In this document: piece after piece, positions 21,464-30,484 of the stretch
How the letters are laid out: each line of letters begins with the position of its first letter
Numbering within the stretch: the first letter of the stretch is position 1
Source: Gnetum montanum
Taxonomy: Eukaryota > Streptophyta > Gnetopsida > Gnetales > Gnetaceae
Direction of reading: 5' to 3'
DNA: 30,484 bases
NCBI GenBank assembly: GCA_015680685.1
Contig: MNCI01016470.1
Location: forward strand, 755,850 to 786,333
The notes under the pieces: generated by a model
Databases searched by the model: none
The model's input: the letters and a program-made list of their open reading frames with translations, nothing else
What the model was told of the DNA's origin: nothing
Position numbers and translations under genes: made by a program

Positions 21464-22055
21464 AATCAGTATCAAAGCAAGTTTAAGTTGTGCAGTGCTA
21501 GTTAATGAATAAACACAAAAAGTATTACAATGTGGATTATTTGCAAACTATTTTTTTTCAGTGTAGATTGATTTTTGTTTAAGTGGGAGCTTTGTGTCTG
21601 AGATAGTTTAGGTGTCTTGTTTTTATTCTCATTGATGAATGAAATAAATGAATCTAAAGAGACTAAGATGATGCTATGGTGATAGTGGGCATGTGAAAAG
21701 AGATTGCCTTGTTTTAGTGATGTTGTACCCTTTCGTATGTTGTTGTTAAAAGAGACGTATCTTATTATGTTAGAGTGTGAATTATATGTTTCTTTTATTT
21801 TGTTCAAGTTTTGTGTTAACATGTGTTATGATTTTTTGAGATAGTATTTGGTAGTGTTTCTGGAATGCTATCACATGTTGACATGTTGTTTTGGCTTAAG
21901 GAGGCCTTAGGATGTTTTATACAAAGATTCCACTCAAAGAGTTGTGTGCACACCTATGATTTTTTTGCATGTTATGGAAGGCATGGTATGTTAATTAATG
22001 AAATTGTTCCAAGTTAGTTTTCATCCATCCTAATGGTTTGTCTTCAAGGGAAGGC

Positions 22056-22512
22056 TATTAAAGATGTGAAGATAAATCTCTTGTTAACTTGAGTTGTAGT
22101 TCACTTTTTTATTTTGTAGTCATTTTAGTTTTTTTTTTCTTTTTAGAATTTTTAATTTTTGTTAGATATCTAAAACTTGTTCTTGTAAGGAAAAATTGAA
22201 TAGATGTTAGAATTAAGTGTGGGTTGACTCTGTTATTAAGGGGTTGTTGGAACCTTGAAATAATTGTAATATAGGTATACCTTGACATATATAACTCAAC
22301 ATTGCCCCCATATTCGAACCCATAACTTAAAACTTTCAAATCAAAAGGCTTCCACTAGGCTAACATCTCATTGTAACTTAAATTTGTCTATTTAAATACA
22401 TCTTTGGTTTAGTTATGGGCATTGAGTTGAGAATGTGTGGTCGCTTATGTAAGGGTTGTTGTGAAGGAGTAATAACTTTGTAATCTATGTGTTCTTCCTT
22501 GAAAATTGGAAG
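22056..22512 (+). repeat. 3' LTR of the small LTR element, truncated and interrupted
   Basis: Starts TATTAAAGATGTGAAG after the purine tract (the inverted copy keeps TGTTAAAGATG). It is interrupted by a 131-bp insertion at 22241-22371, and about 140 bp of its end is missing where the inverted copy begins. Confidence 0.75.
22241..22371 (-). mobile_element. tRNA-derived SINE-like insertion in the 3' LTR
   Basis: This sequence is absent from the 5' LTR at the matching place (about 21194). The minus strand has a pol III A-box-like TTAGCCTAGTGG (22363-22352) and a B-box-like GGGTTCGAATA (22321-22311), with the tRNA-like spacing of about 42 bases. No poly-A tail and no clear target duplication were identified. 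The boxes fit plant SINEs. Confidence 0.6.
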
Positions 22513-23235
22513 AAGATAAGTTTAAATAGACATATCTAGGCTACAATAATGAAGTCAATTTATAACTCTTACATGTATTTACTTTTTGCTTACAAGAACA
22601 ATTTTTTAGATATTTAATAGAAATTAAAAAATCTAAAACTAAAATGACCACAAAATATAAAAGTGAAGTACAACTTAAGTTAACTACAAATTTGTCTTCA
22701 CATCTTTAACAACCTCCCCTTTAATACAAATCACTAAGAGTGATGAAAACTAAATTGGAACAACTTCATCAATGAACATGCCATGCCTTTCATAACATGT
22801 AGAAAACTTACATGTGTGCACATAACTGTCTAGGGAGCATCTTTGCATAAAACATCATAATTAGGCCTTCTCAAGCCAAAACAACATATCAACATGAAAT
22901 AGCATTACACAAGCATTGCTAAATACTATCTCAAAAAACCATGACATATGGTAACACAAAACTTAAACAAAATAAAACAGATGGAAAGCTCACACTCTTG
23001 ACATAATAAAACATGTTCAACATTCCCAAGGATACAACATTATGAAGACAACATTATCATGTTTTAAAACAAAGTAATCCCTTTTCACATGTTCAACCAT
23101 AATGCTATCATCTTGATCTGTTTTGATTCATCTATTTCATTCATCAATAGAAACAAAAGCAAAAATAAGTACACAGCTTGCATTAAGAATGCGAGGTAAA
23201 TGTAATACTTTTTGTACTCGGCCACTAACTGATAC
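22513..23235 (-). mobile_element. Small non-autonomous LTR element, inverted partial copy
   Basis: This is the same family as 21026-22512 but on the minus strand. A partial 3' LTR lies at 22513-22711 (element strand starts TGTTAAAGATGTGAAGAC). It is preceded by a well-kept purine tract AAAGGGGAGGT (22722-22712), then the internal region to about 23230. Its primer site, TAGTATCAGTTAGTGG at about 23240-23225, is rearranged relative to the plus copy, and no 5' LTR is seen beyond it. Together with the plus copy it makes an inverted repeat with arms of about 0.7 kb. Confidence 0.72.
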
Positions 23236-23314
23236 TACTTTCAAAGATTGCTCTGTGACAGAATTTTAGATTTGCATTCGCATTTCGAAGAGAGACATGG
23301 AAAACACGATGATA

Positions 23315-23447
23315 ACATTGCGGAGAGAATTGGTATAAATTTCAAGGTATAAATCGTCTAAACACGGGAATGAAGCACAACGAAACATTGCGGAGAGAGA
23401 AATTTATAAATTTCAAGGTATAAATGTCTACAGACGGGAAGAAGGAA
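23315..23447. repeat. Two-copy tandem repeat, 70-bp period
   Basis: Units at 23315-23384 and 23385-23447 share acattgcggagaga, ataaatttcaaggtataaat and gtcta.a.acggga. Both contain TATA-like words. No gene was recognised beside it. Confidence 0.8.
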
Positions 23448-23549
23448 GGGCTACTTTTAGACCTTCTTTATAACCGTCTACTTCAAATTTAACTAAGTGA
23501 GATATAAAAAGAATTATCAGTTAGAGTTTTATGGTTGTAAGCCAATATA

Positions 23550-23578
23550 AAACATTTCTTGTATACAAAATGTTTTAT
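23550..23578. repeat. 29-bp exact direct repeat, copy 1, overlapping a hairpin
   Basis: Identical to 24405-24433 (core tttcttgtatacaaaatg). Here TTTCTTGTATA (23555-23565) is also followed by its exact inverse TATACAAGAAA (23576-23586), giving an 11-bp stem with a 10-base loop. Confidence 0.85.
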
Positions 23579-23586
23579 ACAAGAAA

Positions 23587-23702
23587 GCGTAATTTTTATT
23601 TTTATTTTTGAATGGTTGTATTAAAGGTTGAACTCAGGACATACAATTTGAGAAGCACAGAAGACCGTGCTTTAACCGAGAAATGATCCTGGAGTTACCC
23701 CT
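23587..23702 (-). mobile_element. tRNA-derived SINE-like unit
   Basis: On the minus strand: A-box-like CGGTTAAAGCACGG (about 23678-23665), B-box-like GAGTTCAACCT (23635-23625) about 45 bases on, preceded by the GTCCTGAG typical of plant SINEs, and an A-rich tail AAAAATAAAAATAAAAATT (23609-23591). No target duplication was found, so the outer ends are approximate. Confidence 0.6.
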
Positions 23703-25935
23703 CGTACAATTTTGAGGTTACCCTCACTTCCAATAATGTAAATATCAAAATTCTAATATTAATGAAACATACATGTACCTAGGGGAGAAAGAAAAAATAA
23801 TAAAAATTCCGATTCAATCTTCAGTATTAGAAAGTATTTAGTAAGCAAAAATTCCCAGCTGGATCCAGTTCTGTTGCTTTCCCAGATCGGTGAGTTCAAA
23901 ATTTACAAAATGAAGTCAATGAACTGAAACAGGGTATGATTCGACTGTGAAATGGTTGGTTGACCTCTATCTTTAACTTTCGTGCCTGTTAAGAGGCTTT
24001 ATAACAGTCCTATGCAACTCTTTTGCTGGGCATAAGGATACACCGCTGTTGCAAAGCATGTTACGTAAACTAAATATAGATAATTGTATAACTCGTTAAC
24101 TTGTAATCAGAGCTGAGGTTGACTATCAAAGATGAAATGTTGCATTTTCATATTTCTACCTTTTAAATTTTATTTTCCCGGATGTACTGCTAGCCCTGAT
24201 GTACTGCTAGCTATTAATCAAAACCAATGAAGGGCAGCAGAGTAACAGAACATTTTTACTGCAGAAAGGACTATCTTAGCTGAACTGGCAATTTCACTTG
24301 CAAGGTTTATAGTATCTGGGCTCAGGCTGCAGTAAAGTACCATGTTTTACATTAATAACCAGATAAGCTACTTTCCAAACTAATTTATTTAATCCAAAAT
24401 CAAGAAACATTTCTTGTATACAAAATGTTTTATGGGAATGAAAAACAAAACGAAACTAACAGCTTTTCTTTTTTATTACAAGACTGGACTTTTGGTTTAT
24501 GGATTGAAATGGAAATTTTGTGCAAAACACTTACTGAAATTTTTACATTTGCATTGAATTGTACAATGTAACTTCCCTGCCCAAAATAACAGTGTTCATT
24601 TATGAAAGAAAAATATCTGTAAAGATATTTCACTGAAGTAGGTTTGAGTTCACTTGAATACAACTTGTTCTTTTCAAGAAAAGCTGCAAGAAAAATATAT
24701 CGTTAAAATTATGAAATGAATCAAATACCCTATATAAACATTTAGCATAACAGCAATACTATGAATGACAATGGCAGTTACGGAAACCCATACGTTAAAC
24801 ATTTGAATGCAAAGTTTAAAAACGTGGATATTTTTATATAAATTGTTAGCTTTTAATTTTCACTTGCCAAATATGAACTCTAAAGTGAACCCGATCAGCA
24901 TCGCCTCACCAAAAACCGTTGGCAAATTGGAAAGTTTTCACGTGTGGACGCAGAGTGGAATCAGCTGTTTGTCATAACTACCCACAAAAAAAGCAAACAA
25001 TGTGCATGTACTTATGCAGTAAGTTAAAGTAATGTGTCAGAAAGGGAAGGCCAAAGCTTCACAATAACCACAATTTTATCATCAATTTTTAGAGTCTCTT
25101 TTTTTTTAAAAAAATGAAATGTGATATCTGTTCAATAAATCCTATGCCTCTTAATAAAGCTTCAATTTCAATATAAAGGGAAGAAACCAAAGACTGACTA
25201 GGCCCAAGAAAAACCACCACTCATATACCACAAATACATGTATTATCATAAATTTCTTGTAAAAAGAATTAACTTACAGGTGTAAGTGATTTCCAATATG
25301 GTGTTGCTAAGGGCACTATCCTTGTGCTTCCATATCTTTAACAATGACTTTAAATTTTGTCAACCCTATATATTTATAATGTTTAAAACATAAATTGTAT
25401 ATTAGATCATTAGAAGAAGTGGTTAAGTAGGTGTTGAGTCAAGTATAAAGAACGAGAAACATGGATCAAATTTATCTAAGCATGATTAACAATGATAGGT
25501 CAACTTAGTGGTAAGATTCTTTGTTTAGAAGTTCTAAGTTATGGCTTGATGTTGATGAACAATGTTAGATTATAAAGTTATGATTTGGCCTTTGCTAAAC
25601 TTAGGCTAAACATAAAGTAGAGTTGCAAGCTTAGCTTCTCAAAGAGCAGGTGTGTTCCACAATTGCAATATGAAGTAAATGCTTATAGTCACAAGTATTT
25701 CATATGAAAAGTATCATTTTACTAATAATAAATGAATTACACAAATGAAGAAATCATAAGCAAAAGCCAATAACTTCATTTCTTAGGATAATACTTACGT
25801 GGAATCCCTAATAATAAGAAGAAGTGGGACTATCAACATAGCTTTATTTCTTAGGAAAGGAATTACTTGAAATCACTACGTAGAAAAAGGAAAAGTTGAA
25901 CTATCAACTTTTGCCCTTTTGTGGTGGAGAGGGGG
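23703..25935. other. Region without a recognised gene
   Basis: No protein family was recognised on either strand. It holds copy 2 of the 29-bp repeat (24405-24433), a short tandem duplication of gatgtactgctagc at 24181-24212, and a CACGTG (G-box core) at about 24939-24944 in a stretch with more CpG (24880-24960) than the retroelements around it. An open frame at 24430-24663 (minus) has no recognisable motif and AT-driven composition. Confidence 0.5.
24405..24433. repeat. 29-bp exact direct repeat, copy 2
   Basis: Identical to 23550-23578, 855 bases away. The inverse arm that makes a hairpin at copy 1 is absent here. Confidence 0.85.
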
Positions 25936-26755
25936 CTATGATTCCATAACAATGATAACTTCTTCCAAGTTTTTTGGTATTATCTTTCGATTTTGTGGAT
26001 TTACAAGATCAATTGATTGTAGAAACGACACAACTTCCTTCATACTAGGCCTCATGAAAGCATTTGGCAAGTGCATCTGAGACCTAACATCAAAATGTTG
26101 ATATTTCTTCATGTCTGTCTCCTTCAATTCCTCCTCCAACTTCATCTACTATATTTATAATATTTTTAATGAATTCTCTTCTTTTTCCTTTTAATTTCTT
26201 TTCCAAGGCCATAGAGATCCACAATGACAATGTAAGATCCCTTTAAATGTAGGCTTCAATCTTGTAACAACTTCTAAGGTAACCATTCCAAAGCTATATA
26301 CATCACCTTTGATAGATGTTCTTTCTCCAATCCCATACTCCCAAAAACCATTTAGCATATATTCTTCATTTAAAGAAAATTCTACTTAGATTTTTAGAGT
26401 CAAAAATTCTATTTAAACTTTAAAAGATGGTGAAAATTAGAAAACTATACCTAGAGCAACATAACCAATAGAGCCTTTCACGGTCCAAGACAATGATGCC
26501 GTTGGACAAGCAAGATCTCCCATGAGACGAGGTATTTAGAAATCAGAGGTTCACAGTTATATCATCATCCACTAATAGGTTCTCCGGTTTGATGTCAGGG
26601 TGTAGGACTGGAAAATTACAATCATGATGCAAATAGGCAAGTCCCCTTGCTAACTTGGTTAATATTTTCAATTTGACGGGTAACTTCAATGGGATCAATA
26701 AGCTATTTTCTTTGCTGTGAAGAAGAGAATGGAGATTGCATTATGAATGGCATTA
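25936..26755 (-). pseudogene. Receptor-like protein kinase, C-terminal half, broken
   Basis: Read leftwards: ARGLAYLHHDCNFPVLHPDIKPENLL (catalytic loop and Lys/Asn; about 26655-26590), then, after a frameshift, SDF followed by a stop where the Gly of DFG belongs. Next come LMGDLACPTASLSWTVKGSIGYVA (activation segment; about 26525-26450), EYGIGERTSIKGDVYSFGM (about 26335-26285), then LEVVTRLKPT, and the C-lobe end CTCQ/NAFMRPSMKEVVSFLQSI (about 26080-26000) with another frameshift. A stop closes it at 25936. The APE motif is split: GYVAL ends at about 26450 before a GTATAG, and EYG resumes about 110 bases on, which could be an intron. The style is that of plant LRR receptor kinases. The N-lobe and receptor part are missing; the fragment ends against element 3. 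Confidence 0.82.
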
Positions 26756-26759
26756 TTAG

Positions 26760-27804
26760 GGCTTTAATTTGGTTAAAGATAGTAGGATCAAGAGATTAGA
26801 TATGAACAATATCCCACGATTTGAAGGGGAATACAACGCTGATCCTCAGAACCATTTACAAGCATTCCATGATGCGTGTGCCTTACAGAACATAGAGAAC
26901 AAATGGCAAAAACTTAAGTTGTTCTCGCAAACATTAGTTAAAGAAGCGGAAAGTTGGTACCGGTCCTTAGAACTGGAATCTATTCATAGATGGAGTACTA
27001 TGTTAGAATTATTCAACGATAAGTACCAAACGTACTCCCGAGTGTCCAACCTACGAAAGCAAATCCAAGGCTGGAAACAAGGAGGACATAAACCCTTGGA
27101 TGCTACCATGGGCTGATACTATGCACTGTTACATCGTTGTCCTAGCCATGGTTATTTGCAAAGGGATCACTTGTGCCTTCTTGTGGATGGGCGTAGGCAT
27201 GAAACAAGAAGAACCCTTGGGACTTGTGCCCAAGGAAGACTATCCAAGCTTAGGTCCCATCAAATTCAAAGACTATTGGAGCAAGTTGCTACGGAAGAAG
27301 GTGAGCTACAGAAGAGAGAAAGTGCAGAAGAGTATAACCGAGATCCTTCCCTTTGGAAGAGGGGAGTAAGATTTTGTGAGGATGAAGAAGAGTCAGCACT
27401 CGAAGAGATGGTGAATAGGAAAACATTGCCTATCCAAAAGTTGACATCAGAAGTATTGGCAAAGGTAGACAAAATATGGGATTCCCTAGACAATAGATTT
27501 TAATCTATTCTTAAAATAGTAGAGGAGTCTAGAGAGCAAGGTAGTGATCGTGAAAAAAAGAAAAAAGAAAGAAGTTGAACATGCATGTAGCAAGGGTAAG
27601 GGCAAAGTTGCCATCATTGAAGAGGTTGTGGATTCGGAAACAAACAATGATAGTGGATGCAAGATATGTCAATATGACCATCCTAAGGGATGTTGCCCTA
27701 TAATCTCACATCTACAGGATTCTGGCATGTATGCACTCAACCCAGGATTGAACAAACAACAAGCACCCCAAAGGTTACCTTATCCTCAAGGTAACCCAAG
27801 ATAG
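26760..27804 (+). pseudogene. Gag remnant of element 3
   Basis: The gag core at 26769-27116 carries KRLDMNNIPRFEGEY, HLQAFHDACALQ, WQKLKLFSQTL, AESWYRSL, RWSTMLELFNDKY and SRVSNLRKQIQGW. A TGA at 27114-27116 is followed in the same frame by the open stretch to 27503 (HRCPSHGYLQ, Glu-rich after about 27290). The reading then shifts frame within or near the A-rich run 27551-27573. After the shift comes a zinc-knuckle-like CKICQYDHPKGCC at about 27658-27696 (CX2CX3HX4C, a spacing also seen in plant Athila-type gags) and SHLQDSGMYALNPGL. This is the only copy in the window in which all knuckle ligands are present. Confidence 0.85.
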
Positions 27805-28275
27805 TTCCACCAACCCTTAATGTATTATCCTAGTGGAACTCCACCATAATTGATTGAGCAATATCAATAGTGGCAATACCCACAATCGTGGGGAATGCCA
27901 CCACTAAGGCAATAGTATCCTTACCAGCAACTTGACCCATATGGATATTACATGCAGTAGTAGCCAATCTCCCCACATGACTCTACTGGTTACATCACTC
28001 CTCAACCTCACTACCAAGCCCATGAGTATTATGGGACTCCCTCTTCTAGGGGTGATATTCCATAAGCATATCATCCTTCTCATCCAGTCGCATCTCTTCC
28101 ACCAATAGCTCCACGACCATCTACTCCAGCTATGCTAGGTGAAATTCCTAACCAGCTATGACAACATAATGCCACAAGGGCTGTGAACTCTTAACCTACT
28201 GTTGGTTTCAACAACCACATGAAGAAAAGACCTTGCTTTAGAACCAATAGACCAACCAAGCCCTTGTAATCACAA
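27805..28275 (+). pseudogene. Pro/Gln/Tyr-rich gag-protease linker of element 3
   Basis: This continues the frame of 27544-27804 and 28276-28899 without a shift but with about ten stop codons. The residues between are Pro, Gln, Tyr and Ser rich (for example QYPQSWGMPPLRQ, PHYQAHEYYGTPSS). Every stop is one C-to-T step from a Gln or Arg codon, which suits a Gln-rich stretch after decay. Such linkers are poorly conserved; no domain is claimed. Confidence 0.7.
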
Positions 28276-28899
28276 GTGGCTAATTCCTTAGATGCCTCCA
28301 TATCAATCAAAACTCTGAAGCCTCCTTCAACTCAACCACTGCACTCAACACATACGGTCATGCTAACACATGTTGTCACCCACTGGATCAAATTTGGCCA
28401 CCTTCCTAGGAAATTCTTTGATCCTAGGAGTCCTTTGATATACTTAAGAATCGCTGGAAATGCGCCATGCAAGGCTTTCTTAGATTCAGGTTCTGGTGTT
28501 AACTTAATTTCTCAAAAAATGTACAAGGCCTGGAACCTACCTCCATTGAAAAAGAGCAACATCAATCTAGAGTTGGTTGACCAGTCCATCACTATCCCAT
28601 TGGGACTAGTGGAGGACATTATTACCACTATTTGTGGGTGGTCATACCCAGCTGATTTCCTAGTGATTCAAGTGAACAATGGTAAGGGGGACTTCCCAAT
28701 CATAATGGGAAGAGCATGGCTAAGCACAGTTGATGCGTGCCTAGGAATCTATGATCTTTCCTTGGGAATATCAAAGGAAAACACATTCAGAAAGATCAAG
28801 AAGAAGAAAGTTCCATGCATCACATACAGTGACATAGGGTGTAATTGCATGCAGAGGTCATGGGTTGTGCAAAGTTTAACATTACCTGCATGCAATTAG
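28276..28899 (+). pseudogene. Aspartic protease of element 3, open for 207 codons
   Basis: An open stretch with the retroviral-type active site FLDSGSGVNLIS at about residues 67-78, then MYKAWNLPPLKKSNINLEL, a hydrophobic flap-like zone (GLVEDIITTICGWSYPADFLVI) and the second conserved segment FPIIMGRAWLSTVDA (about residues 141-155). It ends with a Cys-containing tail (SDIGCNCMQ). Length and motif order fit a retropepsin within a gypsy polyprotein. The upstream residues 1-30 are linker, so the Met at 28276 is probably not a real start. It is the best candidate in the window for a still foldable domain. Confidence 0.85.
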
Positions 28900-30484
28900 T
28901 GTGCATAAGTGATCAACATACAAATATGCCTATATGCAGTAGCCACATGACAAGAAGGCACCCAGTGGCTGATAGCTAATCAAGAAAGTAGTTCAATCAT
29001 ATGCATGGAACCAACTGAGGGTTTGACTTGCACTTACATCGATAGCATAGACGCATTAGAGCAAGTCCACCACCAACTTCAAAACCTTAACCTTAAAAAT
29101 ATCAACTAGGGGAAGTTGGAAATGCCTAAGAAATTTAAGTAGAAGCCCCTCAAGATGAAACCATTACCCACCGGTATGGAATACTCATTCCTTAAAAATG
29201 GAAAGCCGATAATTATTAACGCTATGCTTACTCCACAACAAAAAGAGAGACTACTAGAAGTGATAAATAGATGGTCAAAAGCCTTCGCTTGGTCATATCC
29301 CGAATTAACTGGAATAGATCCTAGGATATGCCAACATAGAATTTACACTAATCCCTCCATGAAGCCTCAAAGACAACCACAAAGGCATTTGAATCCAAAG
29401 CTAAAGCAAGTAGTCAAGGAAAAAATTGAACAGCTTCTCAAGGCTGGGTTCATATACCCCATTACTGATAGCAAATGGGTTAGCCCCTTAGTTATTGTGC
29501 CTAAAAATGGAGGCAAATGGAGGGTGTTGATAGATTTTAGGCTACTGAATATGGAAATATTCAAATATCACTTTCCATTGCTATTTGTTGACCAAGTCTT
29601 AGACACCATCATAGGGCATCGCTATTACAGTTTTCTAGATGGATATAGCGAATATAACCAAATACAAATAGCCCCAGAAGACCAAGCCAAGACTATATTC
29701 ACCAATCCTTGGGAAACATTTGCATACAAACAGATGTCGTTTGGCTTGTGCAATGCCCCTGCAATGTTTCAACACTTAGTTCTAAGCATATTCCAATAGT
29801 AGATAGGAAATGGTGTGGAGGTCTTTATGAACGACTTCTCCACTTATGAAGAAAACTCTGATCAAGCCTTGGACTGGTTAGAGTAAGTGTTAAAAAGATG
29901 TATAGAAATCAATTTGAGGCTCAACTGGCAAAAAAGCCATTTGATGGTCTAAGGGGACGTAGTACTAGGGCACAAAATCTCACACACAAGGATAAAGGTA
30001 GACCCTGAGAAAATCAAAGTTATCCAAGGAATTACACATTAATTGGAAATTGTCAAAGATATTTGATCATTCCTTGGACATACTAGCTACTATAGGAGAT
30101 TTATTGAGAACTTTTCAAAGGTTGTCAAACCATTGGTGGAATTAATGAAAAAGGACGTGCCTTTTGAATAGACCATGGAATGCAAACTAGCTTTCCAAAC
30201 TCTGAAACAGAAGCTAGTAGAAACACCCATTCTACAAGCTCCTAACTAGTCCAATCCATTCCATATCATGACTGACGCATTCAACTATGCCTTAGGAGCT
30301 ATACTTACACAGTTAGATGACCAGAAGCATCCTTACTACATCCACTATGCAAGTAGAAGTATCGTTGGTGTACAACTTAACTACACTACCACAGAGAAGG
30401 AATTAATGGTTGTAGTGTTTGCTCTAGAAAAGTTTAGACACTATGTATTAGGATATAAAGTATATATACATACAGATCATAGTG
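28900..30484 (+). pseudogene. Reverse transcriptase and partial RNase H of element 3
   Basis: After a linker with a few stops (28900-29154), the RT is open at 29155-29799: PKLKQVVKEKIEQLLKAGFI, YPITDSKWVSPLVIVPKNGG, WRVLIDFRLLNME, YYSFLDGYSEYNQIQIAPED, FGLCNAPAMFQ. Two consecutive TAG stops follow, then the catalytic box reads FMNDF at 29824-29838, the first catalytic Asp of the usual FMDDF being Asn (GAC to AAC). Next are LKRCIEINLRLNW, LGHKISHTRI, SFLGHTSYYRRFI and the RNase H start with MTDAFNYALGAIL, TTTEKELMVVVFALEKF and YIHTDH, whose acidic residues are in place when the window ends. Further stops replace probable Gln, Arg and Trp codons. Confidence 0.88.

Larger units (their letters stand above)
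21026..22512 (+). mobile_element. Small non-autonomous LTR element, plus-strand copy
   Basis: It has a 5' LTR (21026 to about 21463), a degenerate tRNA-Met-type primer site (CAGTATCAAAGC, 21467-21478), an internal region of about 580 bp, a purine tract (AAGGGAAGGC, 22046-22055) and a 3' LTR starting at 22056. The 3' LTR breaks off at about 22512 against an inverted copy. The internal region has no long frame; CYGDSGHVKRDC at about 21674-21709 looks like half of a copia gag zinc knuckle. It is therefore probably a deletion derivative of a copia element, mobilised in trans if ever. A SINE-like unit interrupts the 3' LTR at 22241-22371. Confidence 0.75.
26760..30484 (+). mobile_element. Element 3: gypsy element of the same family, 5'-truncated, runs off the right edge
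   Basis: This plus-strand copy starts mid-gag (similarity to element 2 begins at about 26763, just before VKDS.IK.LDMNN). It has no LTR, primer site or gag N-terminus. Gag core, zinc knuckle, Pro/Gln/Tyr-rich linker, protease, RT and the first part of RNase H follow; integrase, any third frame and the 3' LTR would lie to the right. Proteins match element 2 closely, but the copy is better preserved: the protease active site is intact and gag to RNase H needs only one frameshift to be read as one polyprotein, apart from stops. Confidence 0.9.

Noticed and set aside
24430-24663. 77-codon minus-strand frame in the gene-poor stretch
   Set aside because: No motif, AT-driven composition, and a length reachable by chance.
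1-30484. CRISPR array, bacterial defence system, phage or toxin-antitoxin genes
   Set aside because: All repeats are LTR pairs, short tandem units or SINE-like units, and all recognisable proteins are plant retroelement or kinase. Nothing prokaryotic was seen.

Overview
The window is repeat-dominated nuclear DNA of a plant. Nearly all recognisable coding sequence is retrotransposon, with plant-type primer-binding sites, plant copia (Tork/Tnt1-like) and gypsy (Athila/Tat-like) proteins, a plant LINE fragment, tRNA-derived SINE-like units and a piece of an LRR-type receptor kinase. The density of old, nested, mutation-riddled LTR elements suggests a large slowly purging genome, perhaps a gymnosperm; that taxonomic guess is inference only. 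No intact host gene was found, and no bacterial, phage or CRISPR-type system.

Layout: (1) Positions 1-3106 hold the 5' LTR and gag of a gypsy-family element (element 1, minus strand, running off the left edge). (2) A Tork-like copia element on the minus strand has its 5' LTR at 19796-20178 and runs leftwards through gag, protease and integrase to 17389. It is interrupted there, resumes at 4128 with reverse transcriptase, and is interrupted again near 3107 by element 1. (3) The larger interruption, 4129-17388, is a complete 13.26 kb gypsy element (element 2, minus strand) of the same family as element 1. It has 901/908-bp LTRs, a tRNA-Asp-type primer site, gag, protease, RT/RNase H, integrase and a long extra reading frame downstream of pol. 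It is flanked by the 5-bp duplication ATAAG, and removing it restores the copia reading frame. (4) Right of the copia LTR lies a LINE RT tail (20184-20965). (5) Two copies of a small non-autonomous LTR element follow in inverted orientation (21026-22512 and 22513-23235), one carrying a SINE-like insertion. (6) 23240-25935 has no recognisable gene, but contains a 70-bp tandem duplication, a SINE-like unit and an exact 29-bp repeat. (7) A receptor-kinase pseudogene fragment (25936-26755, minus) abuts a third, 5'-truncated copy of the same gypsy family (element 3, plus strand, 26760 to the right edge), which holds the best-preserved protease and RT.

None of the reading frames looks functional. 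Stops, frameshifts and lost catalytic residues are everywhere, and many changes look like C-to-T/G-to-A decay of methylated DNA. The inferred order of events is: LINE, then copia insertion beside or into it, then two separate insertions of one gypsy family into the copia, in the same orientation and about 1 kb apart. The small inverted LTR copies and the kinase/element 3 junction are separate events.
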